Shown one piece after another: positions 8,125-16,650 of a DNA stretch of 64,000 bases. The first letter of the stretch is position 1. Each line of letters starts with the position of its first letter. A model generated the notes under the pieces. The model saw nothing but the letters and a program-made list of their open reading frames with translations. It ran no database searches and was not told where the DNA came from. The stretch is from RBG-16-64-43 sp964353865 (GTDB taxonomy: Bacteria; Chloroflexota; Anaerolineae; Anaerolineales; RBG-16-64-43). The DNA lies in assembly GCA_964353865.1 (NCBI GenBank), contig CAYGXJ010000081.1:1-64000 (forward strand), read 5' to 3'. The translations under genes were made by a program, and so were the position numbers.

Positions 8125-8979
8125 CTAGCCGCCGAGGGGCAGACCGCCCCACGTGCCGGTCAGGCGGAAGCGCAGCATGTCAATGGCCGCGATATGAAGC
8201 AGCGCCAGGGTGAGAGCCGCGAGGAGGTGCGGCCAGGCCTCGATCAGGCGAAGTGTTCGATTCTCGCTGCGCAGGATGACCAGCCACAGCACCAGGTAGA
8301 CGCCGCACAGCGTCGTCAGTACGCCGATCACACTGAACAACGCCAGCGGATAGAGCAAGAGCGCGTTCTCGGGGAGCACCAGGCCGATGAGGATCGGAGC
8401 GGCAGCGAGATAGAGCGCCATCTCGGCGAAGCTGCCAAGCACCGGCCGGGTGTCCTGCTCGCGCCACACAGTCTGGTTCACAGCGGGCAGGAGAAAGACC
8501 GGGAGTATCAGCCCGACCAATGTGCCCGTGCTGAGACGCAGCCAGTTGTGGGGTGTGTACAGCGTGGGCAGCCTACCGAAAAGTGCGGCGTACGAATTGG
8601 TCCCGTCCACCACCCACGGCACAACGAGTGCGGCCAGCACGAGAATGAGGGAGATGCGCGGCCATCCGGATCGTTTGCCTCGGCCCGTGGCGATGAACAG
8701 CGCCGTCCCCGTGAAGACGCCCAGGAATGTGCCGGTGCATCGCGCGCACAGCGGCAGCGCCCGCTCGCCGAGATGAAACGAACGCAGCTCGATGCGGTGG
8801 CACACAGCATAGCCCACGCCGTCGGCGGCGCCCAACAGGCCATGGGGTGCAAGATAGAGCGCTCCGGCCGCGACAAAGATGAAGGCCAGGACGACGATGC
8901 GCCGCAGCCAACGCGCGGAAAGACCCGGCGGTTGCCTCGCCGCGTCGGAGAGCAGTTTGGCCTCAGGTGATGTCGTCAT
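8125..8979 (-). CDS. DUF2085 family membrane protein
   Basis: The 284-aa protein has about seven membrane helices. The DUF2085 core is clear: CHRIELRSFHLGERALPLCARCTGTFLG near residues 60-87, with conserved Cys/His/Arg residues (CHRI, CARCTG) that suggest metal or redox chemistry in the membrane. It is longer than many family members, because a second hydrophobic half continues past the core. ATG 8979 is the first in the frame. Neighbours give no functional hint; the fumarase genes follow upstream in the same direction. Confidence 0.83.
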   Translation of the reverse strand: MTTSPEAKLLSDAARQPPGLSARWLRRIVVLAFIFVAAGALYLAPHGLLGAADGVGYAVCHRIELRSFHLGERALPLCARCTGTFLGVFTGTALFIATGRGKRSGWPRISLILVLAALVVPWVVDGTNSYAALFGRLPTLYTPHNWLRLSTGTLVGLILPVFLLPAVNQTVWREQDTRPVLGSFAEMALYLAAAPILIGLVLPENALLLYPLALFSVIGVLTTLCGVYLVLWLVILRSENRTLRLIEAWPHLLAALTLALLHIAAIDMLRFRLTGTWGGLPLGG

Positions 8980-9027
8980 GGGGAAGGCGGGCTCTTCGTC
9001 GACCCTCGGTGCGTGCGACCGCGCGCC

Positions 9028-9648
9028 TCACGCAGCCAGCAGCTTGTCGAGTTCGCCGCGCGAGGCCTTCTCGATCTCGGTGTGCAGGCTTTGCCCGTGC
9101 GAATCCATCGTCACCACGGCCGGGAAGTCCGCCACTTCAATCACCCACATCGCCTCGGGCACGCCAAACTCCAGCTTGAGCACGCCCTGAACGCTCTTCA
9201 CCGTCTCGGCAATGAGCGTGGCCGCCCCGCCGATGGCGTGCAGGTAGACTCCCGGGATCTCGCGGCAGGCCGCCAGTGTGCGGGCGCCCATGCCGCCCTT
9301 GCCGATCACGGCCCGCACTCCGAAATGCCGCATGACCTCGCCCTGATACGGCTCTTCGCGGATCGAGGTCGTCGGTCCGGCGGCTTTGAAGACGTATTGC
9401 TTCGTCTGCAACCCCGCCACCACCGGTCCGCAATGGTAGATCGCCCCGCCGCGCAAAAGGTCCCGTAGCGCGGCATAGGTCTGTTCATCGTCACCGCTGG
9501 GCGGGCGCGTGCGGCGAATGTAGGTGTCGATCATCCACTTGTGCGCCGCATCGCGGGCAGTAATCATCACTCCCGAGAGCAGCACCGAGTCTCCCAGGTG
9601 CAGGGCGCGGATGGCTTCTTCGGAGAGCGGCATATGCAGCGCTATCAT
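9028..9648 (-). CDS. Class I fumarate hydratase, beta subunit (Fe-S hydro-lyase C-terminal domain)
   Basis: Second subunit of a two-component, oxygen-sensitive [4Fe-4S] hydratase interconverting fumarate and malate (TCA cycle). The 206-aa product has the C-terminal domain of class I fumarases: GDSVLLSGVMITARDAAHKW near 19-38, GGAIYHCGPVV, GPTTSIREEPY and GKGGMGARTL. A strong ribosome site (AGGAGG) precedes ATG 9648. It lies 15 bases after the alpha-subunit gene, so both are one unit. L-tartrate dehydratase beta is a close homologue and cannot be excluded. Confidence 0.92.
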   Translation of the reverse strand: MIALHMPLSEEAIRALHLGDSVLLSGVMITARDAAHKWMIDTYIRRTRPPSGDDEQTYAALRDLLRGGAIYHCGPVVAGLQTKQYVFKAAGPTTSIREEPYQGEVMRHFGVRAVIGKGGMGARTLAACREIPGVYLHAIGGAATLIAETVKSVQGVLKLEFGVPEAMWVIEVADFPAVVTMDSHGQSLHTEIEKASRGELDKLLAA

Positions 9649-9663
9649 GCAGTCCTCCTGCCC

Positions 9664-10536
9664 CTATTCGATGGTCTGAGTGTCGCCGCGGACAGTCAGC
9701 CGTCGCCGGCGGTCGGCCCAGCACATATACGACACAGTGACAAAGTAGGAGGCCGGCAGGCGGTGTTGGCTGGTCATTTTGACCCCCAGCACCGTCGTTG
9801 CGCCGCCAAAACCCATCGGCCCCACGCCCAGCCGGTTGGCCTCCTGCGTCAGCTGGGCTTCCATGCGCGCCAGGTCCGGGTTGAGGTTGGTGTCGTCCAG
9901 TCGGCGTAATAGTTGTTGCTTGGAGAGAGCATACGAGGTGCCGCGGTCACCGCCGATCGAGACGCCCAACACGCCCGGCGCGCAGCCCAGCCCCTGGGCT
10001 TGGTGGACCGCATCCAACACTGCCCGGCGGACACCTTGCAAGTCGCGGTCCGCCCCCAGGCGGTCATCGGGCAGCGAGTACTGCGCGCCCACGTTTTCGC
10101 ACCCGCCGCCCTTGAGCAATAAATCGACGGTCAAGGTGTCGCCTTCGACTTCTTCGAAGTGCAGGCTGGGAAAGGCCTCGTCGCCCAGGTTGGTGCCGCT
10201 GTTCTTCCCGCTCAGGCTGTCGACCGCGTTTGGCCGCAGGTAGGCGCTTTCCGTGGCGCGGGCAACCGCCGCGCGGATTTGCTCGCGCAGCGCGCGGCTG
10301 CTCCATCCGGCAGGGTAGCGCACGAAGAAGATCGGGGTGCCTGTATCCTGGCAGATGGGCGAGATCTTCTGGCGCGCCAGCTCGACGTTCTGCAGGATGC
10401 TCTCGAGGGCACCGCGGGCCGCCGAGCCGGACGCCTCACGATCACGGGCCTTGCTAAGTGCTCGGCGCACATCGTCCGGAAGGTCGGTGGACGTGCGCCG
10501 GATAAGTTCCACGAAGTGCTCGGTCAGGTCCTGCAT
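9664..10536 (-). CDS. Class I fumarate hydratase, alpha subunit
   Basis: Catalytic [4Fe-4S] subunit of the two-component fumarase (or tartrate dehydratase). The 290-aa product shows the cluster and substrate motifs ISPICQDTGTPIFFV, LLKGGGCENVG and GLGCAPGVLGVSIGGDRG, each supplying one Cys ligand, then NRLGVGPMGFGG. ATG 10536 is chosen because GGAGG sits nine bases upstream and the alpha-subunit homology begins there; the open frame continues further upstream without similarity. Separate alpha and beta chains are typical of anaerobic and facultative lineages. Confidence 0.93.
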   Translation of the reverse strand: MQDLTEHFVELIRRTSTDLPDDVRRALSKARDREASGSAARGALESILQNVELARQKISPICQDTGTPIFFVRYPAGWSSRALREQIRAAVARATESAYLRPNAVDSLSGKNSGTNLGDEAFPSLHFEEVEGDTLTVDLLLKGGGCENVGAQYSLPDDRLGADRDLQGVRRAVLDAVHQAQGLGCAPGVLGVSIGGDRGTSYALSKQQLLRRLDDTNLNPDLARMEAQLTQEANRLGVGPMGFGGATTVLGVKMTSQHRLPASYFVTVSYMCWADRRRRLTVRGDTQTIE

Positions 10537-10657
10537 GCTCTGCCTCCGCACCCGCAGGTGAGCGCGTGCCTGGATTCCGCGCGGGAGATGACTCTGCGGG
10601 GAGTAACAAACGGCAGCCGCGCGCCGATGACTGTTGTCCTGATTGTCGGAGCTCGCA

Positions 10658-12118
10658 CTAGGACGCCGGCACGCTCCAATCCCCGCCAAGAATCAACTGC
10701 ACGTCGATGCCTTGTTCGAGGCTGACTTGGCTGAGATTGTTGCCGGACGCAATGCCCATGAGTTCCACCAGGAAGCGCACGGTGTACGGCATGCCGCTGA
10801 AATCGATAACCTGGGTGGAGGGGTAGTATCCGGCGGCATCGCCGACGGACATGTTGGCCTCGGGAAGCCCCATGCGCACCAAGTAATCCTTTGTGGCGCC
10901 GGCCAGCCCCGGAATACCAGAGCCATTGAGGATTTCGATTTTCGCGCCCTCCTTGGGTGCCAACTCGCCCGGATTGGCCACCGGGGTCAGCGGCCCCGGC
11001 GAGCCGGCGGAGGTGAAGATTTCATCCCGCAGAGCGCGCACCTTCTCTAAGTTGGGGATGAGCACGTCCAGGTCGTCGATTCGCTGCATCGACTGCAACT
11101 GGGCCGGCCCGATCGTGCCGGCGCGAATGTTGTCGCGAGAGACATCCCTGGCCGACCAGCCCAGCGAGAGCATTTGGTCGATGGTCAGGTTGGTGCGGAC
11201 ACCGCCCATGGCCGTGTTCCACAGATTCGGCGCACGCGCGATGAGCAGCGGCAAGGACTCCAGGCTGAGCAATTTGTCGCGAACCGCGTAAATGACTTCT
11301 TGCTGTCGGCGGGCGCGGTCAAAGTCGCCGCCCTCCGAGCTGCGCGCGCGGGCGTAAGCCAGGGCGGCCGCACCGTTGAGGTGGTGCCGGCCGCGATGCA
11401 GGCGAATGGTGTTACCCGGTCCGATCGGGTCGATGCGCAGCTCCTCTTCTGGGACGTCGACGTCGATGCCGCCAATTTCATCGATGAACGTCATAAACGA
11501 GCCGAAGTCGATCACCGCGTAGTAGTCAATCGGCACGCCCAGCAGGGTTTGCACCGTTTGCATAGCCAGTGCCGGCCCGCCTCCGGGAAGGCGGTAGGCT
11601 TCGGCGTCGAAGTAGGCCTTGTTGATCTTGTCGTAGCCGAAGCCGGGGATTTCCACCCACAGATCGCGCGGGATCGAGAGCATGCCCACGTTGAGCCCGA
11701 CCGGATCGAAGCTGATGAGCATCATCGTATCGGTGCGCGGCGGGCCGTCGCTGGTCACCGTGTCGCGATAGTCGAGGCCCATGACCAGCACCGTGACCCG
11801 CTCGACGCTGTTCCACGGTTTGGGGGTGGGGCCGGCCATCAGGCCCGGCGGCGGGGTAATCCCCGGCGCCGCACTCGTGCTCTGCGCCGCGGGAGAGAAG
11901 ATGCCCGCCAGCCCGCCGCTGCCCGCGGCGACGATGTTGCGCACCAGCGTGAAGGCAAAATAGGTCGAGGCCGCCAGGGTCACCACGAAGGCTGCACCCA
12001 GCCCCCACAATCCCCAGTTGACCGATTTCATTTTCTCGGTCGGGATCTTCGGCACGCGCGGCGGCCGGACCTTCGGCAATTTAGGTTCGCGTTGTTTCGG
12101 TGTTGGTAGATACGACAT
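10658..12118 (-). CDS. LytR-CpsA-Psr (LCP) family protein with LytR_C domain
   Basis: LCP enzymes transfer lipid-linked glycopolymers to peptidoglycan outside the membrane. The 486-aa product has a basic proline-rich N-terminus (PKQREPKLPKVRPPRVPKIP), one membrane helix near 38-58 and a linker. The LCP catalytic domain follows, with RTDTMMLISFDP, MLSIPRDLWVEIPGFGYDKIN (catalytic Arg) and DEIGGIDVDVPEE, and LALAYARARSSEGGDFDRARRQQEV later. A LytR_C domain occupies about 385-480. An extended -10 promoter lies upstream. Together with the nearby sortase it supports a cell wall of Gram-positive style. Confidence 0.92.
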   Translation of the reverse strand: MSYLPTPKQREPKLPKVRPPRVPKIPTEKMKSVNWGLWGLGAAFVVTLAASTYFAFTLVRNIVAAGSGGLAGIFSPAAQSTSAAPGITPPPGLMAGPTPKPWNSVERVTVLVMGLDYRDTVTSDGPPRTDTMMLISFDPVGLNVGMLSIPRDLWVEIPGFGYDKINKAYFDAEAYRLPGGGPALAMQTVQTLLGVPIDYYAVIDFGSFMTFIDEIGGIDVDVPEEELRIDPIGPGNTIRLHRGRHHLNGAAALAYARARSSEGGDFDRARRQQEVIYAVRDKLLSLESLPLLIARAPNLWNTAMGGVRTNLTIDQMLSLGWSARDVSRDNIRAGTIGPAQLQSMQRIDDLDVLIPNLEKVRALRDEIFTSAGSPGPLTPVANPGELAPKEGAKIEILNGSGIPGLAGATKDYLVRMGLPEANMSVGDAAGYYPSTQVIDFSGMPYTVRFLVELMGIASGNNLSQVSLEQGIDVQLILGGDWSVPAS

Positions 12119-12174
12119 TCCCCAATCCCGTTGATCTCGTGCGATTGTGCGTTCTGGTATGTTTCGGACGGTCG

Positions 12175-12183
12175 ATTATAACA
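12175..12183 (-). promoter_or_regulatory. Extended -10 promoter of the LCP gene
   Basis: The minus strand reads TGTTATAAT, an extended -10 element. Transcription would start near 12168, 50 bases before ATG 12118. No good -35 hexamer is present, which is usual for extended -10 promoters. Confidence 0.5.
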
Positions 12184-12284
12184 CTCGCACTTCGGCCAAC
12201 ATTGCAGTGCGAGGGAAGACCGTGCACAACACCGGAGGCATCTCTGTCTGCCTTCGTTCGGTTGGAGAGCAGGAGAATACATCG

Positions 12285-12909
12285 ATGGTGGCCTGGCCGC
12301 CTCCGCTCGAGCCGTTGACCTTCGAAGGCCAGTTCATCCGGCTGCTCCCCTTGGCAGCAGCCGATGCTCAAGCGCTCTTCGACATCGGACGCGACGAAGA
12401 CATCTGGCCCTTCATGCCGTACGGACGGATGGACTCACTGGCGGATATGGAAGCCTGGGTGGCCCTGCTGCTCAAGCACCAGGCCCGCGGCAGCGATGGA
12501 AGCCGTTCGTCGTCTTCCATCGTGGCCGGGCCAGGAATGTGGGCGCCACCCGTTTCACGAACGCAGCTGCGCCAAATCGGCTATCGAAATCGGCGGCAGC
12601 TGGTAGGCCGCAGGATATCGCGGAACAATCGTCAACCCCGAAGCCAGATTGCTCTTGCGGCAGCACGTCTTCGAGCACTTGGCTTGCGTTCGCGTCCAAT
12701 TCCGGACCGACCTGCGCGCCTTGCGCTCGCGGCGCGCGCTGGAGCGGCTGGGCGCCGTGTGTGAGGGTATGTGGCGCGAACCCATGCTTCTCCCTGACGG
12801 CCATCGCCGCAGTTCGGTGGTCTACAGCGTTCTCGAAAACGAATGGCCCGCCGTCAAGGCGGGCCTGATGCAACGCGTGGCCAAGGACGCGATGAAGTCG
12901 GCTACTTGA
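12285..12909 (+). pseudogene. RimJ/RimL-type GNAT acetyltransferase, disrupted
   Basis: A GNAT N-acetyltransferase can be pieced together only by changing frame twice. The N-terminal part (PPLEPLTFEGQFIRLLPL to ALLLKHQARG) runs from ATG 12285 in one frame to about 12495. The middle (PFVVFHRGRARNVGATRFTN) is in the second frame from about 12503. The end (IEIGGSW, stop, then YRGTIVNPEARLLLRQHVFE and LRSRRALERLGAVCEG) is in the third frame from about 12590. A TAG at 12604 interrupts the third frame. Two frameshifts plus a stop indicate a decayed gene rather than one sequencing error. Its 3' end overlaps a small minus-strand gene. Confidence 0.82.
12845..12865 (-). terminator. Possible terminator of the 47-aa membrane protein gene
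   Basis: GGCCCGCC (12845-12852) and GGCGGGCC (12858-12865) form an 8-bp stem. On the minus strand it is followed by ATTCGTTTTC. It lies 37 bases past the stop of the small gene but inside the remains of the GNAT gene, so it may be coincidental. Confidence 0.4.
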
Positions 12910-13045
12910 GAACGAAGGAGAGCACGATCATCACCACCACGAACGAACCGGCGATCAGCGCGATGCGCCGCAGGTCCTTCTTGATGTGTGAATAGTTCGG
13001 GTTAAAGGTTTCCGGGCGAGTCGGGCGTACCATCTTTCGGCTCAT
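12902..13045 (-). CDS. 47-aa single-helix membrane protein
   Basis: A short reading frame from ATG 13045 to TAG 12902 encodes a basic N-terminal part (MSRKMVRPTRPETFNPNY), a charged stretch (SHIKKDLRRIA) and one hydrophobic helix (LIAGSFVVVMIVLSFVL) ending in Lys. A good ribosome site (GAGGAGA) lies seven to eight bases upstream, and a TATAAT box sits at 13071-13066. The layout of a basic cytosolic tail plus one helix is that of a real small membrane protein. The function is unknown. It lies 34 bases after the sortase stop and could be co-transcribed with it. Confidence 0.75.
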   Translation of the reverse strand: MSRKMVRPTRPETFNPNYSHIKKDLRRIALIAGSFVVVMIVLSFVLK

Positions 13046-13079
13046 ATACTGTCTCCTCGGACCGAATTATACCGCGCCC

Positions 13080-13949
13080 TCAGTTGTCCACGAGTACGGC
13101 AGTCACCACGATGCGCTGAGTGTCAATCATGTACGGATAGCACGAGATCAGCGTCAGCGTCGCCCGCGGGCTGGCGGCCATCACCTCAACCTCTGTCGGC
13201 GTCACCAAGCGCCACCCGACCACGCGGTAGGTGTACACCTGGCGGGACGTCGAAACGCGCACCTCGTCGCCGGGTGAAAACTTGTCCAAATCGCGGAACA
13301 TCTCTCCATAAATGTCGTTGTGCCCGGAAAGCACCATGTTGCCCAGGCGCCCCGGATCGGCTGACCCAATATGATGGCCGACACCCTGCTTGAGCTGTTC
13401 CCAGCCGTCGCCTTCCACCACCGGAATGGCCAGCTTGCCAATCGCCGGCAGGTCCAACAGCAATGCCTGTTCCGGCCCGCTGGTGGGTGCCGCCGGCGCC
13501 GGCATCGATTGCACGAGGGCGCGCAGATTGACAGGAATCTCATCCTGGTTGGGTTGCGGGCCGCCAGGGGAATTGGGAGGGGTGTGTCCCGAGGGCAACA
13601 CCACGGCTGTAATCAGAGGGGTGGGCGTTGTGCGCCCAAGCGCCGAAGAGACTTCGCGGTTGAGCCTGTCGAGCAACCCGGCCCCGTTGATCAGGACCAG
13701 CGCCAAGCCAATGGCTGCCCCGACCTCGACAAACAACAGCAGCCGGTCCAACACGCGCCGCGAGCGGGAAGGCGGTTGGCTGGCATGAGCAATCTGGCCT
13801 TCGTCCGCAGGAGGTGAGGGCAGCGGGTGAAGCGCGCGTCCCGTGCGGCGGAACTGCGCAAGCCGGTCGCGTCGCTCGGCCAGGCGTTTGGCCGCGAGCA
13901 GCCGTTCGAGTTCCCGGACCGAAAGATTCTTGGGATCTTTGGATGCCAT
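13080..13949 (-). CDS. Sortase (class D/E-like transpeptidase)
   Basis: Sortases are membrane-anchored cysteine transpeptidases that join proteins to the cell wall or to one another. The 289-aa product has a charged cytosolic N-terminus (about 1-70), one helix near 72-95 (LLLFVEVGAAIGLALVLINGAGLL), a Pro-rich linker and the sortase barrel. The catalytic residues are visible: His in VLSGHNDIYGEMFRDL, Cys in TLTLISCYPY and Arg in DTQRIVV. ATG 13949 is chosen because the sequence upstream has no domain similarity. No substrate with an LPXTG-like signal was seen in the window. Confidence 0.93.
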   Translation of the reverse strand: MASKDPKNLSVRELERLLAAKRLAERRDRLAQFRRTGRALHPLPSPPADEGQIAHASQPPSRSRRVLDRLLLFVEVGAAIGLALVLINGAGLLDRLNREVSSALGRTTPTPLITAVVLPSGHTPPNSPGGPQPNQDEIPVNLRALVQSMPAPAAPTSGPEQALLLDLPAIGKLAIPVVEGDGWEQLKQGVGHHIGSADPGRLGNMVLSGHNDIYGEMFRDLDKFSPGDEVRVSTSRQVYTYRVVGWRLVTPTEVEVMAASPRATLTLISCYPYMIDTQRIVVTAVLVDN

Positions 13950-14070
13950 GCGTGTCCCGCTCTGCACACGATCGATGCGCAGAGTGCCTTGCCCCTGAGG
14001 TGCAAGTATTGTGCCTGCGGTGTTTGGGCGGAATCGAAGAGTTGGTGCGCTGGGGCGCAGGTCCGCCCTG

Positions 14071-14757
14071 TCAGAGGGCCGGCTTGGGCACTTCGTCCCG
14101 GCCAGGTGGAGCCAATCGAGCCCGCGCCTGGGCGACCGGGTAGTACGAGACGCGGTGCAGCGGTGTCGGGCCCAGCCGCTCGAGTGCACGACGGTGTTCA
14201 GGCGTGCCATAGCCCTTGTTGCGAGCCAAACCAAACTCGGGGAAGTTCTCGTCGTACAGCATCATCACTCGATCGCGCCACACCTTGGCCACCACCGAGG
14301 CGGCGGCCACCGAAAGTATGCGCGCATCGCCGCGTGGCAGGGCCGTCTGCGGGAGCGGGCACTCGGGCAATCGCAGGTAGTCGATCAGCAGGTGATCGGG
14401 AGGCACGGCCAGCGCGTCGAGGGCCCGCTGCATTGCCAGGCGCGTCGCGCCCAGCGGCCCGAGGTCATCCACCTCCCCCGGCGCCGCGCTGCCCACGGCC
14501 CAGGCGTGGGCCACGGCCAGTATGGCCTCCGCCCAATGATCTCGGCCGGCCGGTGTCATGGCTTTGGAATCACGGACCCCGCGCAGCATGCGCGCCAGGT
14601 TATCACGCCCAGCCGGGAGTACCACGGCGGCCGCGACGAGCGGCCCGGCCCACGCACCTCGCCCCACCTCATCCAGCCCGGCGACGTGAACGCAGCCGCG
14701 GCGCCACAGCCCGGCTTCATAGCACAGATTGGGGCGGCGAGGGCCGTGAGGTGTCAT
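14071..14757 (-). CDS. rnhB: Ribonuclease HII
   Basis: RNase HII cuts RNA in RNA-DNA hybrids and removes single ribonucleotides from DNA. The 228-aa product has the acidic active site of the family: VAGLDEVGRGAWAGP near 26-40 (first Asp-Glu), LLIDYLRLP (third acid) and VAKVWRDRVMMLYDE (fourth acid), plus GYGTPEHRRALERLGPTPLHR at the C-terminus. ATG 14757 is used; a GTG at 14763 is also possible. The start lies inside the end of the upstream glycosyltransferase gene (about 40 bases overlap), so the two are translated from one message. Confidence 0.95.
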   Translation of the reverse strand: MTPHGPRRPNLCYEAGLWRRGCVHVAGLDEVGRGAWAGPLVAAAVVLPAGRDNLARMLRGVRDSKAMTPAGRDHWAEAILAVAHAWAVGSAAPGEVDDLGPLGATRLAMQRALDALAVPPDHLLIDYLRLPECPLPQTALPRGDARILSVAAASVVAKVWRDRVMMLYDENFPEFGLARNKGYGTPEHRRALERLGPTPLHRVSYYPVAQARARLAPPGRDEVPKPAL

Positions 14758-15472
14758 ACACACCGCGCATCCAGTTCACCCGGATGCGTACCAAGTCCGC
14801 CAGCATACGTAGCGAATCGGCCGCCACCTGCACCCGGCTTTCGGCCTGGTAGGTCCAGGGGATCGGCACATCGACGATGGAGTAGCCCAGCCGGCGGGCG
14901 AGGAAGAGGTCCTCGACGTCGAAGGTCCATCCCTGGAGCACCTGGCGCGAGAAGACATCCTGCGCGGCCCGGGCGCGGTAGCACTTGAAGCCGCACTGCG
15001 TGTCTTCGAAGCCGCGCAGCACGATCAGTTTGACGGCTTGGGCGAAGACCCGGCCCATCAGGTGCCGGTAGGCCGGCTCGCCGAAGCGGCGTGCGCCCTG
15101 GGCCTCGCGTGACCCGATAGCCACATCCGCCTCGACCCGCGGCGGCAGAAAGCGGCCGACCTCCTCGATGGGCATCGACAGATCCGCATCGCACATGAAG
15201 CGGAATGCCCCGCGCGCCGCCCGCATGCCCGCACGCACCGCGCCCCCCTTGCCAGCCTGCGGCACCGCAAGCAACCCCAGCTGGGCGAAGCCGGGCCGTG
15301 CGCGCTCGACCACTGCTCGCGTGCCGTCGCGGCTTCCGTTCTCCACAATGATGACTTCGAAAGTGTAGCCCTGGGTGGGAAGGAACTCTTGCAGGCGGCG
15401 CAGCGTGGAGGGCAAGCGCTGTTCTTCGTTGTGCGCCGGGATGACGACCGAGAGGAATATCTCTTCCGCCAT
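14717..15472 (-). CDS. Family 2 glycosyltransferase (dolichyl-phosphate glucosyltransferase-like)
   Basis: The 251-aa product is a soluble GT-A-fold glycosyltransferase: SVVIPAHNEEQRLPSTL at the N-terminus (nucleotide-sugar site), VIIVENGSRDGT, GKGGAVRAGM, the DXD-type FMCDADLSMP and a conserved DTQCGFKCYRA plus GWTFDVEDLFLARR. This pattern is typical of Alg5/DPG-synthase-like enzymes that glycosylate polyprenyl phosphate for glycolipid or cell-wall polymer synthesis. No C-terminal membrane domain is present. Its 3' end overlaps rnhB in another frame, an unusually deep overlap. The donor and acceptor cannot be deduced. Confidence 0.9.
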   Translation of the reverse strand: MAEEIFLSVVIPAHNEEQRLPSTLRRLQEFLPTQGYTFEVIIVENGSRDGTRAVVERARPGFAQLGLLAVPQAGKGGAVRAGMRAARGAFRFMCDADLSMPIEEVGRFLPPRVEADVAIGSREAQGARRFGEPAYRHLMGRVFAQAVKLIVLRGFEDTQCGFKCYRARAAQDVFSRQVLQGWTFDVEDLFLARRLGYSIVDVPIPWTYQAESRVQVAADSLRMLADLVRIRVNWMRGVYDTSRPSPPQSVL

Positions 15473-15673
15473 GTCGGCCGGATTGTATCAGAAAGGCCGC
15501 TTGCAATCGGGTGCCGAGGCGAGGCGCCGACGATGTGCGCGGCGAGATGTCGTCCCCAGGCCCCTGCCTGAGGATGAAGGCGAAGATCATCCAACGAGGG
15601 GTATCAAAGCCGGACGCGGATACCGTGCGACAAGGGGAAAAGCATGTAGAGCGGGTAGCGGGTACGCAAGCAG

Positions 15674-16531
15674 TCAGTTGCCGACCAGCGAGTTGGTGAC
15701 CACCACCACGACCAGCGCTCCCACGACACACAGGTTGGCCAGCCCCAACAACACCAGCAGCAACACCTGCTTGCGGGTCAGGCGTCGACGGCGTTCGGAC
15801 CGGCCGGCCGGCGCGGCAGGTATCTCGCGCCTGTCAGTTTCCGCCGTGGCGACGAGTGCGGCGGGCACGGTCGGAGCAGACGAGCGAGGCAGCACAGGCA
15901 CCGCGGCCTGCACCGATTCGGCTTGCATCGGCGCCTCGTCCTTGGGCCCGCCCAGCGCTCGTGTGATATCTTCGACCACCGCCGGCGAAAGGATCGGCCG
16001 CAATTGCATCAGGCTGGTCGCGAAGTTCTCGACCCCGTCGGCCAGCACCACGCGCAGCGAGGTCTTGATGTTCTCGACGTAGGTCTCGGGCCGGGCCACG
16101 ATGAGCACCGGCTCACCCTCAGGAAGGTTAATGCCTTTGCTGGTAACGAAGCGGCGCACGGCATCTTCGAACAGGCGCAAGCGCGAGGCCAGGTTGGGGT
16201 GGGAGGACTTGAACGTTCCGCTGCCCCCCAGCGTCATCCACTGGCCGGCTTTGGCGCGGTAGGTTCCGCGCAGCGAGGTTGTCATCATGACCCGCACACC
16301 GATCGGGCCGATCAGGATGAGCGGCACCGGCTCATGGCTGGTCGGCATGGGGCAGTTGCGCACGAGAACGTAGTCGTCGCCGAAGACTTTCGCCAGGCGG
16401 CGCGTGATGTCCTCCTGAGCCTGCACCTCAGCCTGCCAGCCGAGGCCTTCCTTAAAGACGGCCTGCAAGCGAGTGGAGAAGGAAATCTGGCCGCTGGCAT
16501 CGCGGAACGTCGACCGGTCGATGGTTCGCAT
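15674..16531 (-). CDS. Membrane-anchored protein with NERD-like N-terminal domain
   Basis: The 285-aa product has a soluble N-terminal part whose core (VPLILIGPIGVRVMMTTSLRGTYRAKAGQW near 68-97) resembles the nuclease-related NERD fold, though the catalytic Asp/Glu-X-Lys pattern is not clearly preserved. A Pro/Ala-rich linker (about 195-245) follows, then a basic patch (GRSERRRRLTRKQ) and one C-terminal helix (VLLLVLLGLANLCVVGALVVVVV), making it a tail-anchored-like protein. A TATAAT box on the minus strand at 16567-16562 suggests a start close to ATG 16531. The NERD link is tentative. Confidence 0.6.
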   Translation of the reverse strand: MRTIDRSTFRDASGQISFSTRLQAVFKEGLGWQAEVQAQEDITRRLAKVFGDDYVLVRNCPMPTSHEPVPLILIGPIGVRVMMTTSLRGTYRAKAGQWMTLGGSGTFKSSHPNLASRLRLFEDAVRRFVTSKGINLPEGEPVLIVARPETYVENIKTSLRVVLADGVENFATSLMQLRPILSPAVVEDITRALGGPKDEAPMQAESVQAAVPVLPRSSAPTVPAALVATAETDRREIPAAPAGRSERRRRLTRKQVLLLVLLGLANLCVVGALVVVVVTNSLVGN

Positions 16532-16598
16532 GACAGCCTTCTGGTGGGCGGATCAACCGCGATTATACGTCGGTGCCATCAAACCCGCCAGAAACAAG

Positions 16599-16627
16599 AG
16601 GCCGCCCGCGATGTTCGCGGGCGGCCT
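16599..16627 (-). terminator. Intrinsic terminator downstream of lexA
   Basis: AGGCCGCCCGCGA (16599-16611) and TCGCGGGCGGCCT (16615-16627) form a perfect 13-bp stem with a three-base loop. On the minus strand it is followed by CTTGTTTCTGG. It begins 24 bases after the lexA stop. Confidence 0.8.
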
Positions 16628-16650
16628 GGCGGTTTGTGCGATCGGGCAGG

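Noticed and set aside
13827..14852. 341-codon plus-strand open frame across sortase, rnhB and glycosyltransferase
   Set aside because: It crosses three recognised genes on the other strand and has low-complexity Arg/Pro/Ala sequence.
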